Below are positions 57,653 to 64,000 of a DNA stretch of 64,000 nt, piece after piece (positions within the stretch are counted from its first letter, which is position 1; every line of letters begins with the position of its first letter). The notes beneath the pieces are model-generated. The model saw nothing but the letters and a program-made list of their open reading frames with translations. It made no database searches and was not told the origin of the DNA. This stretch comes from Streptomyces sp. SCSIO 75703 (lineage in GTDB: Bacteria; Actinomycetota; Actinomycetes; Streptomycetales; Streptomycetaceae). The position numbers and the translations under genes were made by a program. The DNA is taken from positions 6,758,001-6,822,000 of the forward strand of contig NZ_CP144555.1 in assembly GCF_036607905.1 (NCBI RefSeq). The letters are read 5' to 3'.

Positions 57653-58762
57653 TCAGGCGCCGCCGAGGACCGGCTGGTGGCCGCCGTCCTCGGTGTAGGC
57701 CGCCTCGGCCCACAGGTCCAGCGAGTGGATCATCGGGAAGTCGTTGAACGAGAACAGGCAGGCGTCCTCGCTCTGGTCGTCGTTCGCATGCTCGTGCCAG
57801 GCCCAGGAGGGCACGACGAAGATGTCGTTCTCCTGCCAGTCGAACCGCCGGCCCGCGATGACCGAGTGGCCGCGGCCCTTGGCCACGTGGTAGACGACCG
57901 ATCCGGTGTGCCGGTGCGCCTGGGTGGCCTGGCCGGGCTGCAGCAGCTGCATGTGGGCGCCCATCGTCGGCATGACCGAGCCGCCGGTGACGGGGTTGAC
58001 GTACTCCATGATCACGCCGTCGTAGGGGGTGCCGTCGCTGACCTTGGCCTGGTTCAGCAGCGCCTCGTAGGTCTTCTCCCACGGGTAGGCCAGCAGCGGG
58101 GAGTAGCGCTTGCTCCAGCCGCGGCCGTCCGGCTTGAGGATGCCGGAGCCGTGCGCGAGCAGCGAGGTGTTGACCACCTTGCCGGGCACCTGGTGCAGGT
58201 CGGGGTGCACCTCGTAGAAGTTCGCGTCGAGGGCGTTGACCAGCGGGATGTCCAGGCCGTCCTGCCAGATGACCGGGGTGCTGTCGGAGTCGTTGCCGTG
58301 TTCGTGCCAGGTGCCCCTGGGGGTGATGGCGAAGTCGCGCGCGCCGACCTTGAGCCGGTCGCCGTCGACGATCGTCCAGGCGCCCTCGCCCTCGATGACG
58401 AATCGCAGGGCCGCGGCGGCGTGCCGGTGGGCGGTCATCGCCTCGCCCGGATTCATGATCTGCAGGCCGGTGTACAGCAGGCCCACGGCGGCACTGAGCT
58501 CCTTGCGGCCCTGGTTGACCAGCATGACCACGCGGCGGCCCGCGTCGTCGCCGCTGACCAGCGAGGCGGATTCCAGCACCAGCGGGCGCAGCTCGCGGTA
58601 GCGCCAGTGCGTCGGCACCGAGCGGGGCTGCGGGTACCACGGCTCGATGTCGTTGGCGACGGTCCACAGCGCGCCCGCGTCCAGTGTGCCCAGCCGCTCG
58701 TAGTACTCCTTGAGCTTCGCGGTGTCGTCGACGCGTGAGCGGCCGATGATGTCTTCCTTCAC
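57653..58762 (-). CDS. Gentisate 1,2-dioxygenase-like double-cupin ring-cleavage enzyme
   Basis: This 369-residue bicupin dioxygenase has N-cupin GLQIMNPGEAMTAHRHAAAALRFVIEGEGAWTIVDGDRLKVGARDFAITPRGTWHEHGND, with iron ligands H, H (in HRH) and H (WHEH). The linker has PLLAYPWEKTYEALL. C-cupin: LLQPGQATQAHRHTGSVVYHVAKGRGHSVIAGRRFDWQENDIFVVPSWAWHEHAN. This order is that of gentisate dioxygenase and its salicylate/1-hydroxy-2-naphthoate relatives. GTG 58762 overlaps the nitrilase stop by GTGA and has GGAGGACAG upstream. It would open gentisate to maleylpyruvate; direct cleavage of salicylate is the alternative. Confidence 0.85.
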   Translation of the reverse strand: MKEDIIGRSRVDDTAKLKEYYERLGTLDAGALWTVANDIEPWYPQPRSVPTHWRYRELRPLVLESASLVSGDDAGRRVVMLVNQGRKELSAAVGLLYTGLQIMNPGEAMTAHRHAAAALRFVIEGEGAWTIVDGDRLKVGARDFAITPRGTWHEHGNDSDSTPVIWQDGLDIPLVNALDANFYEVHPDLHQVPGKVVNTSLLAHGSGILKPDGRGWSKRYSPLLAYPWEKTYEALLNQAKVSDGTPYDGVIMEYVNPVTGGSVMPTMGAHMQLLQPGQATQAHRHTGSVVYHVAKGRGHSVIAGRRFDWQENDIFVVPSWAWHEHANDDQSEDACLFSFNDFPMIHSLDLWAEAAYTEDGGHQPVLGGA

Positions 58763-59847
58763 CTGTCCTCCTTGGACTCGTGGGCGAACTCGTTGGTGTC
58801 CGCGGCGGCCGGTGCGGGGCGCGCGGTCAGGGGGTGCGTGCCGCCCTGCGCGGTGGTGTCGTGCAGGTCGAGCGGCGTGTGCCGCCGGGTGTCGACCCGC
58901 AGTTCGAAGATGTCGAAGCGGTTGTAATGGCCGACGATGTCGTGCATCTGCTTGGGCTGGATGCAGCGCGCCAGGTCCACCTCGGCGTAGACGATGCCCT
59001 CGTCGTCGACGAGTGGCTCGGTGAGCAGCCGGCCGTCCGGGCCGAAGATGCCGGAGAAGGCGCTGTGCGGACGGCTGAGCATGGTGCGGGCCGCCTGGTC
59101 CTCGCCGGCGACCGCGTCGATGATCTCCGCCGAGACCGTGGAGCACGACACGATGCTGAAGACCTTGCCCTCGAAGGAGTGCGCGGCAGCCCGGACCTTG
59201 ATCGCCTCGACCATGTCGTAGTCCTCGGGCGCGACCGGCAGGGCGATGTAGTTGGCGACGTGCACCAGCTCGCCCTGCGCGAGCAGGGTGAACCGGGCGA
59301 GGGTGTTGGTGTTCTCGCCGCAGGCGAGCGCGCCGAGCGGGCCCACCGCGGTGTCGTACACGCGCAGCGAACTGCCGTCGCCGGGAGCCCAGGTGAGCTT
59401 CTCGGCCCAGGTGGGGACCAGTTTGCGGTGCACGCCGAGCAGCACGCCCTGGTCGTCGATGACCAGCACGGTGTTGTAGAGGACGCCGACGCCGCGCGGT
59501 CCGCGCTCGTTGATGCCGATGACCACGTGGCAGCCGTGCTCGCGGGCGGCGGCACGGATGGCGGCCACGTGCGGGCCGTCCACCTCCACCGAGGCCCGGT
59601 ACAGCCGCTCGAACCACGGGCTGCCCTGGACCGGCGTCATCGTCCAGTTCCAGTACGGGTATCCGGGGACGAAGACCTCGGGGAAGGCGACCAGCTTCGC
59701 GCCGTTGCCGGCGGCTTCGGCGATCAGCGAGCGGACCTTGGCGACGGTCGCGTCCGGGTCCAGGAACACCGGGGCGGCCTGGACCGCGGCGGCGAGGAAC
59801 GCCGGGTACTGCTTGATCCCGGGGGAGTCGGGCATCGTCCAGGTCAT
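58759..59847 (-). CDS. Nitrilase (carbon-nitrogen hydrolase superfamily, branch 1)
   Basis: This 362-residue nitrilase has the full catalytic set: Glu in KLVAFPEVFVPGYPYWNW, Lys in LLGVHRKLVPTWAEK, Cys in GALACGENTNTLARF. FPEVFVPGYPYW and CGEN.N.LAR are the branch-1 nitrilase signature rather than amidase or carbamoylase. It hydrolyses a nitrile to the acid plus ammonia. ATG 59847 overlaps the stop of the preceding ThDP gene (ATGA); ATG 59835 is an alternative. Between a ThDP enzyme and a ring-cleaving dioxygenase, an aromatic or hydroxy-nitrile substrate is likely. Confidence 0.88.
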   Translation of the reverse strand: MTWTMPDSPGIKQYPAFLAAAVQAAPVFLDPDATVAKVRSLIAEAAGNGAKLVAFPEVFVPGYPYWNWTMTPVQGSPWFERLYRASVEVDGPHVAAIRAAAREHGCHVVIGINERGPRGVGVLYNTVLVIDDQGVLLGVHRKLVPTWAEKLTWAPGDGSSLRVYDTAVGPLGALACGENTNTLARFTLLAQGELVHVANYIALPVAPEDYDMVEAIKVRAAAHSFEGKVFSIVSCSTVSAEIIDAVAGEDQAARTMLSRPHSAFSGIFGPDGRLLTEPLVDDEGIVYAEVDLARCIQPKQMHDIVGHYNRFDIFELRVDTRRHTPLDLHDTTAQGGTHPLTARPAPAAADTNEFAHESKEDR

Positions 59848-61496
59848 GCCAGTGCCGCCTTCGAGTTTCCGGCGACCCATCCGCCGCGCACGGTCGGGTC
59901 GATCTTCGCGTCGATCACCATCGGTCCCTGCGGGGTGGCCAGCCAGGGCCGCAGCGCCTCCAGGTCCTCCAGGGTCCGCACGGTCACGCCCTGCGCGCCG
60001 ACGGAGCGGGCCATGCCCGCGAAGTCGCGGTCGGGGAACCGCACCAGGTCCACCTCCAGCCCGATGGGTTCGAACCGGTGCACCTCGGCGCCGTAGGCCG
60101 AGTCGTTGTAGACGGCGAGCAGCAGCGGGATGTGGTGACGCACCGCCGTCTCCAGCTCCTGGGGGCTGAGCATCATGCCGCCGTCGCCGATGGCGAGCAC
60201 GCTGAGCCGGTCGGGCCGGGCGACGCCCGCACCGATGGCGCCGGCGAGGCCGAGCCCGACACACTGGAACGACTGCGGGTAGACGAAGCCGCTCGCGTCG
60301 GGGGAGTCGAGGTACTTGGCGGGCCAGCCCATGAAGTGGCCGGAGTCGACGGTGACCGTGCGCTCGGCCGGGAGCAGGGCGTTGAGCGCCAGGGTGAACA
60401 TCCGGGGATCCAGGCCCTGGGCGCCGTCCACGGGTGTGAACTCGTCGGCCGGGTCGTGGGCGGCGAGGCGCTTGGCCAGTGCCTCGCTGCGCCACCCCTC
60501 CTGGCGCCACCCCCGCTGCTCCAGCTCGCCGCGCAGTGCGACGGCGGCGGCCTTGGCGTCGGCCTGGACGGCCACCGTGACGTGCCGGTGGGCGCCGATC
60601 GCGGCCGCGTCGACGTCGACCTGGACCACCGGGACATGGGAGCCGATCATCCGGCCGTTGCCGGTGGTCCAGGCGTTCAGGCCGGCACCGAACGCGAGCA
60701 CCAGGTCGCTCTCGGACAGCAGTTCGGCGGTCAGCGGCGAGGCGAAGCTGCCCGCGATGCCGAGGTCGTACGGGTCGCCCGCGAAGAATCCCTTGGCCGG
60801 GGCCGAGACCGCGAGGACCGCGCCCGTCTGCTCGGCGAGCGCGATCAGCGCGTCGCGGGCGCCGGCCCGCACGGCGCCCCGCCCGGCCACGATCACCGGG
60901 CGTTCGGCTCCGGTGACCAGGCCGGCCGCGGCGGTGACCGATGCCGGGGCCGGCCACGGTGCCGCCGGCAGGACGGCCGCGGCCGGGCTGGTGGAGCCCT
61001 CCGGGACGGCTGCGTGCACCAGGTCCAGCGGCACCATCAGCACGATCGGGCGGCGCTCGATGGCGGCCCGGCGCAGTGAGCGGCTGAGGTCCTCGACGGC
61101 GGTGCGGGCGGCGCGGACGCGGTCCACGCCGGCGCCGAGCGCGCCGACGACGCCGGCCTGGTCGATGTTGAGGTTGCCGTGCAGCGAGGTCCGGGGGCTG
61201 TCGATGGCGATGACCACGAGCGGCGTGCCGCTCTTGACCGCCTCGGTGAGCGCGGTGAGCCCGTTGGTCAGGCCCGGGCCCTGGGAGAGCATCACCAGGC
61301 CGGTCTGGCTGCTGACGCGGGCCCACGCGTCGCCCATGCCGACGGCGCCGGCTTCGTGGTTGGTCCCGTAGTAGCTGACGCCGGCCGCCCGCGCCGCATG
61401 GACGAGCTCGTAATTCCCGCTGCCCGGGAGACCGAACATCACCGGCACGCGCAGCTCGTGCAGCGCCTGCCCCATCGCCTGGAGAACGAGTGTCAC
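59844..61496 (-). CDS. Thiamine-diphosphate-dependent enzyme (benzoylformate-decarboxylase/acetolactate-synthase type)
   Basis: This 550-residue ThDP enzyme has PYR domain 1-170 with VPVMFGLPGSGNYELVHAAR and catalytic E in GTNHEAGAVGMGDAWAR, then GLVMLSQGPGLTNGLTAL. The middle domain is about 190-330 (RPVIVAGRGAVRAGARDALIALAEQTGA). PP domain has IGDGGMMLSPQELETAVRHHIPLLLAVYNDSAYG, the GDG...N ThDP-Mg motif. GTG 61496 overlaps the ABC ATPase stop (GTGA). Its branch is not decided: 2-oxoacid decarboxylase acting on an arylglyoxylate is the guess from context. Confidence 0.82.
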   Translation of the reverse strand: MTLVLQAMGQALHELRVPVMFGLPGSGNYELVHAARAAGVSYYGTNHEAGAVGMGDAWARVSSQTGLVMLSQGPGLTNGLTALTEAVKSGTPLVVIAIDSPRTSLHGNLNIDQAGVVGALGAGVDRVRAARTAVEDLSRSLRRAAIERRPIVLMVPLDLVHAAVPEGSTSPAAAVLPAAPWPAPASVTAAAGLVTGAERPVIVAGRGAVRAGARDALIALAEQTGAVLAVSAPAKGFFAGDPYDLGIAGSFASPLTAELLSESDLVLAFGAGLNAWTTGNGRMIGSHVPVVQVDVDAAAIGAHRHVTVAVQADAKAAAVALRGELEQRGWRQEGWRSEALAKRLAAHDPADEFTPVDGAQGLDPRMFTLALNALLPAERTVTVDSGHFMGWPAKYLDSPDASGFVYPQSFQCVGLGLAGAIGAGVARPDRLSVLAIGDGGMMLSPQELETAVRHHIPLLLAVYNDSAYGAEVHRFEPIGLEVDLVRFPDRDFAGMARSVGAQGVTVRTLEDLEALRPWLATPQGPMVIDAKIDPTVRGGWVAGNSKAALA

Positions 61497-62299
61497 GAGG
61501 CCACCGCCACGGAACTCGACGCGCCGTCGGCGCCGCCCGGCCCGTCGCCCGGGAGGGCGTTGACGATGAGCCGGGCGACCTGCGCGCGCAGGTGGGCGAA
61601 GCGCGGCAGCTCACGTGTGGCCACCTGGTCCCTGGGGGAGGGCAGGTCGATCTCGACGACCTCCCGCACGACGGTGGGGCGCTGGGAGAGCACCACGACC
61701 CGGTCCGCGAGGTAGACGGCCTCGTCGATGTCGTGGGTGACCAGGACGACGGTGACGCCGAAGTCGGTGCGGACCCGCAGGATCAGGTCCTCCAGCTCGG
61801 CCCGGGTCTGGGCGTCGACCGAGGCGAACGGCTCGTCCATCAGCAGGACCTTGGGCTGGTAGGCGAGCGCGCGGGCGATCGCGACGCGCTGCTGCATGCC
61901 GCCGGAGAGCTGCCACGGGTACACCCGCGTGAAGTCGGCCAGGCCGACCGCGGCCAGCGACTCCTCGGCCAGCCGGCGGCGCTCGTCCTTTCTCACCCTC
62001 TTGGCCTGCAGCGGGAGCATGACGTTGTCGATCACTGTCATCCAGGGCAGCAGCGAGCGGGTGTACTCCTGGAAGACCAGGGCGAGCGTCTCCGGCGGGC
62101 CGTCGACGACGGCGCCGTCCAGGACCGCCTGGCCGCCGCTGGGCGGCATCAGGCCGGACAGGCACTTCAGCAGGGTCGTCTTACCGCACCCCGACGGTCC
62201 GACGATGCAGACGAACTCGTGCGGGTCCACGGTGAAGGTGAGGTCGGCGACGGCACGGACGTCGCCGTAATTCTTGGACAGGCCGGTGACCTCGAGCAT
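61493..62299 (-). CDS. ABC importer ATPase (SsuB/TauB/NrtD type)
   Basis: This 268-residue ATPase has Walker A GPSGCGKTT (35-43), Q-loop VFQEYTRSLLPW, signature LSGGMQQRVAIARAL, Walker B VLLMDEPFASVDAQTR and switch H in LVTHDIDEAVYLADRV. LLPWMTVIDNVMLPL is typical of the nitrate/sulfonate/taurine group, which also imports aromatic acids and nitrogenous compounds. ATG 62299 has GGAGGAGC upstream. It works with the two permeases encoded next to it; the binding protein must lie beyond 64000. Confidence 0.9.
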   Translation of the reverse strand: MLEVTGLSKNYGDVRAVADLTFTVDPHEFVCIVGPSGCGKTTLLKCLSGLMPPSGGQAVLDGAVVDGPPETLALVFQEYTRSLLPWMTVIDNVMLPLQAKRVRKDERRRLAEESLAAVGLADFTRVYPWQLSGGMQQRVAIARALAYQPKVLLMDEPFASVDAQTRAELEDLILRVRTDFGVTVVLVTHDIDEAVYLADRVVVLSQRPTVVREVVEIDLPSPRDQVATRELPRFAHLRAQVARLIVNALPGDGPGGADGASSSVAVAS

Positions 62300-62329
62300 G
62301 TGCTCCTCCGATCGGGCGGGTCGCGAGGG

Positions 62330-63166
62330 TCAGCGTGACGGCGTCGTGGCGCCGGACGCGGAGGGCTTCTTCGGCGCGGCGGGCGCGGCCGGCTCGCCGA
62401 GGGCGGTGGCCCGCCAGCCGGCGTGCCAGGCCAGGAGCCGGCGCTCGGCGAGGACGAAGAGAAGGTTGGTGACGTAGCCGATGAGGCCGAGCAGGATGAT
62501 GCCCGCCCACATCTCGGGAATGGCGAAGGTCTGCTGGGACAGCAGGACGAAATAGCCCAGGCCGTTGGTCGAGCCCGCCATCTCCGAGACGACCATGAGG
62601 ATCATGCCGATGGACAGCGAGACCCGGGCGCCGACGAAGATCTGCGGAGCGGCGGCGGGCAGCACCACCTGCCGGATGCGCTGGGAGGAGGAGAGGCCGT
62701 AGACGCGGGACATCTGCAGCAGCAGCGGGTCCACGCCGCGGACGCCGTCGATGGTGTTGAGCAGGATCGGCCACAGGGTGCCGAAGGCGATGATGAAGAT
62801 CTTCATTCCGTCGCCCACACCGAACGCCACGATGGCGATGGGCAGCAGGGCCGGCTTCGGCAGCGAGCGGAAGAAGTCGAGCAGCGGGTCCAGCGCCCGG
62901 CGCAGCGCCGGGGTCAGGCCCAGGACGGTGCCGAGGGCGACGCCCAGGACGATGGCGATGAGGAACCCCGCGCCGAACCGGGCCAGGCTCGGCAGCGCGT
63001 CGCTGCCGAACCGGGCGAAGAGCCAGGTGTCCTTGAACGACGTCAGGATCGTCTGCAGCGAGGGGAAGTAGACGGAGGTGGAGGAGGCCGAGGCGAGCCA
63101 CCAGGTGACCAGGATGGTCACGGGCAGCCACGCCTCGACGAGCAGGCCTGTCAGTCGGCGCTTCAC
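62330..63166 (-). CDS. ABC importer permease 2 (SsuC/TauC type)
   Basis: This 278-residue permease starts at GTG 63166 (GGAGG upstream, GTGA overlap with the preceding stop). Six helices; conserved RFGAGFLIAIVLGVALGTVLGL, then FRSLPKPALLPIAIVAFGVGDGMKIFIIAFGTLWPILLNTIDGVRGVDPLLLQMSRVYGLSSSQRIRQVVLPAAAPQIFVGARVSL with the EAA loop. C-terminus has a Pro/Ala/Lys-rich tail. Two different permease genes in tandem suggest a heteromeric channel, less usual than the homodimer in this family. Confidence 0.88.
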   Translation of the reverse strand: MKRRLTGLLVEAWLPVTILVTWWLASASSTSVYFPSLQTILTSFKDTWLFARFGSDALPSLARFGAGFLIAIVLGVALGTVLGLTPALRRALDPLLDFFRSLPKPALLPIAIVAFGVGDGMKIFIIAFGTLWPILLNTIDGVRGVDPLLLQMSRVYGLSSSQRIRQVVLPAAAPQIFVGARVSLSIGMILMVVSEMAGSTNGLGYFVLLSQQTFAIPEMWAGIILLGLIGYVTNLLFVLAERRLLAWHAGWRATALGEPAAPAAPKKPSASGATTPSR

Positions 63167-64000
63167 CGGACGGCCTCCTGCCGCTGCGAGGGGTGCCAGT
63201 GCAGGACGCGCCGTTCCAGCGCCCGGAAGACGACGGTGCTCAGCCAGCCGAGCACGCCGGCGACCAGGATCAGCGCGTACATCTGCGGGATCTCGTTCGC
63301 GTAGCGGACCTGGTTGATCCGGTAGCCCAGCCCCGAGGAGCCGACGATGAGCTCGGTGGCGATGGTCACCACCAGGGCGACGGTGGTGGCGAGCCGCAGG
63401 CCGGTGGCGATGTAGGGGGCAGCGCCCGGCAGTACGACGTGGCGGTACTGTGACAGGCGGTTCAGCCCGTAGGCCCGTGCGGTGTCCCGCGCGACGGGGT
63501 CGACGTCCTGCGCGCCGTAGACGGTCTGGAAAAGCACCGGCCACAGCGCCGAGAAGGCCACCAGCCAGATCTTCATCTCGCTGCCGGTGCCCAGGAGCAG
63601 AACGGCGAGCGGGAGGACCGCGACCGGGGGGATGGGGCGCAGGAAGTCGATGACCAGGCGGGTGCTGCGGAACAGGAACCGCGTGGACGCGAGGACCAGG
63701 CCCAGCGGGACGGCGAGGAGCGCGGCGATGGCGAAGCCCAGCAGCCAGCTCTGCACGGTCTCCCCGATGCTCGCCCAGAACCCGCCCTCGGCGAGCTGGC
63801 CGGCCAGGGCGGCAACGACCGCCGTGACCGTCGGGAACTGGTTCCCGACCGCGCCGCTGCGGATGATCAGTTCGACGGCCAGCAGGACTGCGGCCAGCGT
63901 GCCCAGCGGGAGCGGCCAGGGCCGCGCCGCGCGTTTCGCACCGCGGCGGGCCACCGCGGACCGGCGGACGGGCGGCGCCCCAGAACGCTGGGCGAGGGGT
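63163..64000 (-). CDS. ABC importer permease 1 (SsuC/TauC type), start possibly beyond the window
   Basis: From a GTG at 63954 it would be 263 residues, but the frame stays open to the window edge (PVRRSAVARRGAKRAARPWPLP), so the true start may lie further right. Helices and motifs parallel the next gene: LLGFAIAALLAVPLGLVLAST, FLRPIPPVAVLPLAVLLLGTGSEMKIWLVAFSALWPVLFQTVYGAQDVDPVARDTARAYGLNRLSQYRHVVLPGAAPYIATGLRLA with the EAA loop, then ELIVGSSGLGYRINQVRYANEIPQMYALILV. Partner of permease 2 and the SsuB-type ATPase. Confidence 0.87.
   Translation of the reverse strand, partial: PLAQRSGAPPVRRSAVARRGAKRAARPWPLPLGTLAAVLLAVELIIRSGAVGNQFPTVTAVVAALAGQLAEGGFWASIGETVQSWLLGFAIAALLAVPLGLVLASTRFLFRSTRLVIDFLRPIPPVAVLPLAVLLLGTGSEMKIWLVAFSALWPVLFQTVYGAQDVDPVARDTARAYGLNRLSQYRHVVLPGAAPYIATGLRLATTVALVVTIATELIVGSSGLGYRINQVRYANEIPQMYALILVAGVLGWLSTVVFRALERRVLHWHPSQRQEAVR

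Overview
The window is very GC-rich, its genes overlap by GTGA/ATGA junctions, it uses many GTG starts, and it carries families typical of Streptomyces: a SARP regulator, a HelD-like helicase, a DUF5996 protein, an I36 inhibitor and a Fis-type activator without a sigma-54 contact loop. I read it as a chromosomal segment of a Streptomyces or close relative. Three catabolic islands alternate with an IS-rich, repeat-rich accessory stretch.

1-310 is the tail of a lantibiotic-dehydratase-like gene. 589-15581 is a trans-4-hydroxyproline / collagen-peptide utilisation locus: 4-hydroxyproline epimerase, three-subunit D-hydroxyproline dehydrogenase, pyrroline-hydroxycarboxylate deaminase (DapA family), ketoglutarate-semialdehyde dehydrogenase, Xaa-Pro peptidase, a GntR/FCD regulator and a five-gene Dpp-type importer. 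A 17-bp palindrome (TGNAATGTNACATTNCA) occurs near all four promoters. An S9 prolyl-peptidase remnant lies just after the importer.

15979-24610 holds a SARP regulator divergent from an alpha/beta hydrolase, a TmrB-like P-loop protein, a HelD-like helicase with a perfect palindrome upstream, and a P1B-5-type metal ATPase fused to hemerythrin. 24871-41086 is a second catabolic island. It has a CHMO-like Baeyer-Villiger monooxygenase, an HSL-type lactonase/esterase, two SDRs, an iron-type alcohol dehydrogenase, an aldehyde dehydrogenase, a 3-hydroxyacyl-CoA-dehydrogenase-like enzyme, a ribose-type ABC importer with an unusual ATPase-permease fusion, and two regulators sharing an upstream motif. 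I infer alcohol to ketone to lactone to hydroxyacid to semialdehyde to acid; the substrate is unknown.

41537-43000 has an ArsR/SmtB metal sensor and a DUF981 membrane protein. At 43327-46800 three unrelated insertion sequences (IS481, IS630, IS5) stand end to end with CTAG at all four junctions; the IS5 element also carries an E9-immunity-like small gene. From 46800 to 55865 small genes (I36 inhibitor, TetR, NTF2-like, PNPOx, lipoprotein, membrane protein, DUF5996) are separated by noncoding minisatellites with periods of 10, 12, 25-26, 23 and 14 bp.

55865-64000 (minus strand) is an aromatic/nitrile operon: SsuBC/TauBC-type transporter, ThDP decarboxylase-like enzyme, nitrilase, gentisate-dioxygenase-like cupin, FAH-family hydrolase and maleate isomerase. 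It implies ring cleavage to maleylpyruvate, hydrolysis to maleate plus pyruvate, and isomerisation to fumarate. It continues past the window end. No tRNA, rRNA or CRISPR array was recognised.
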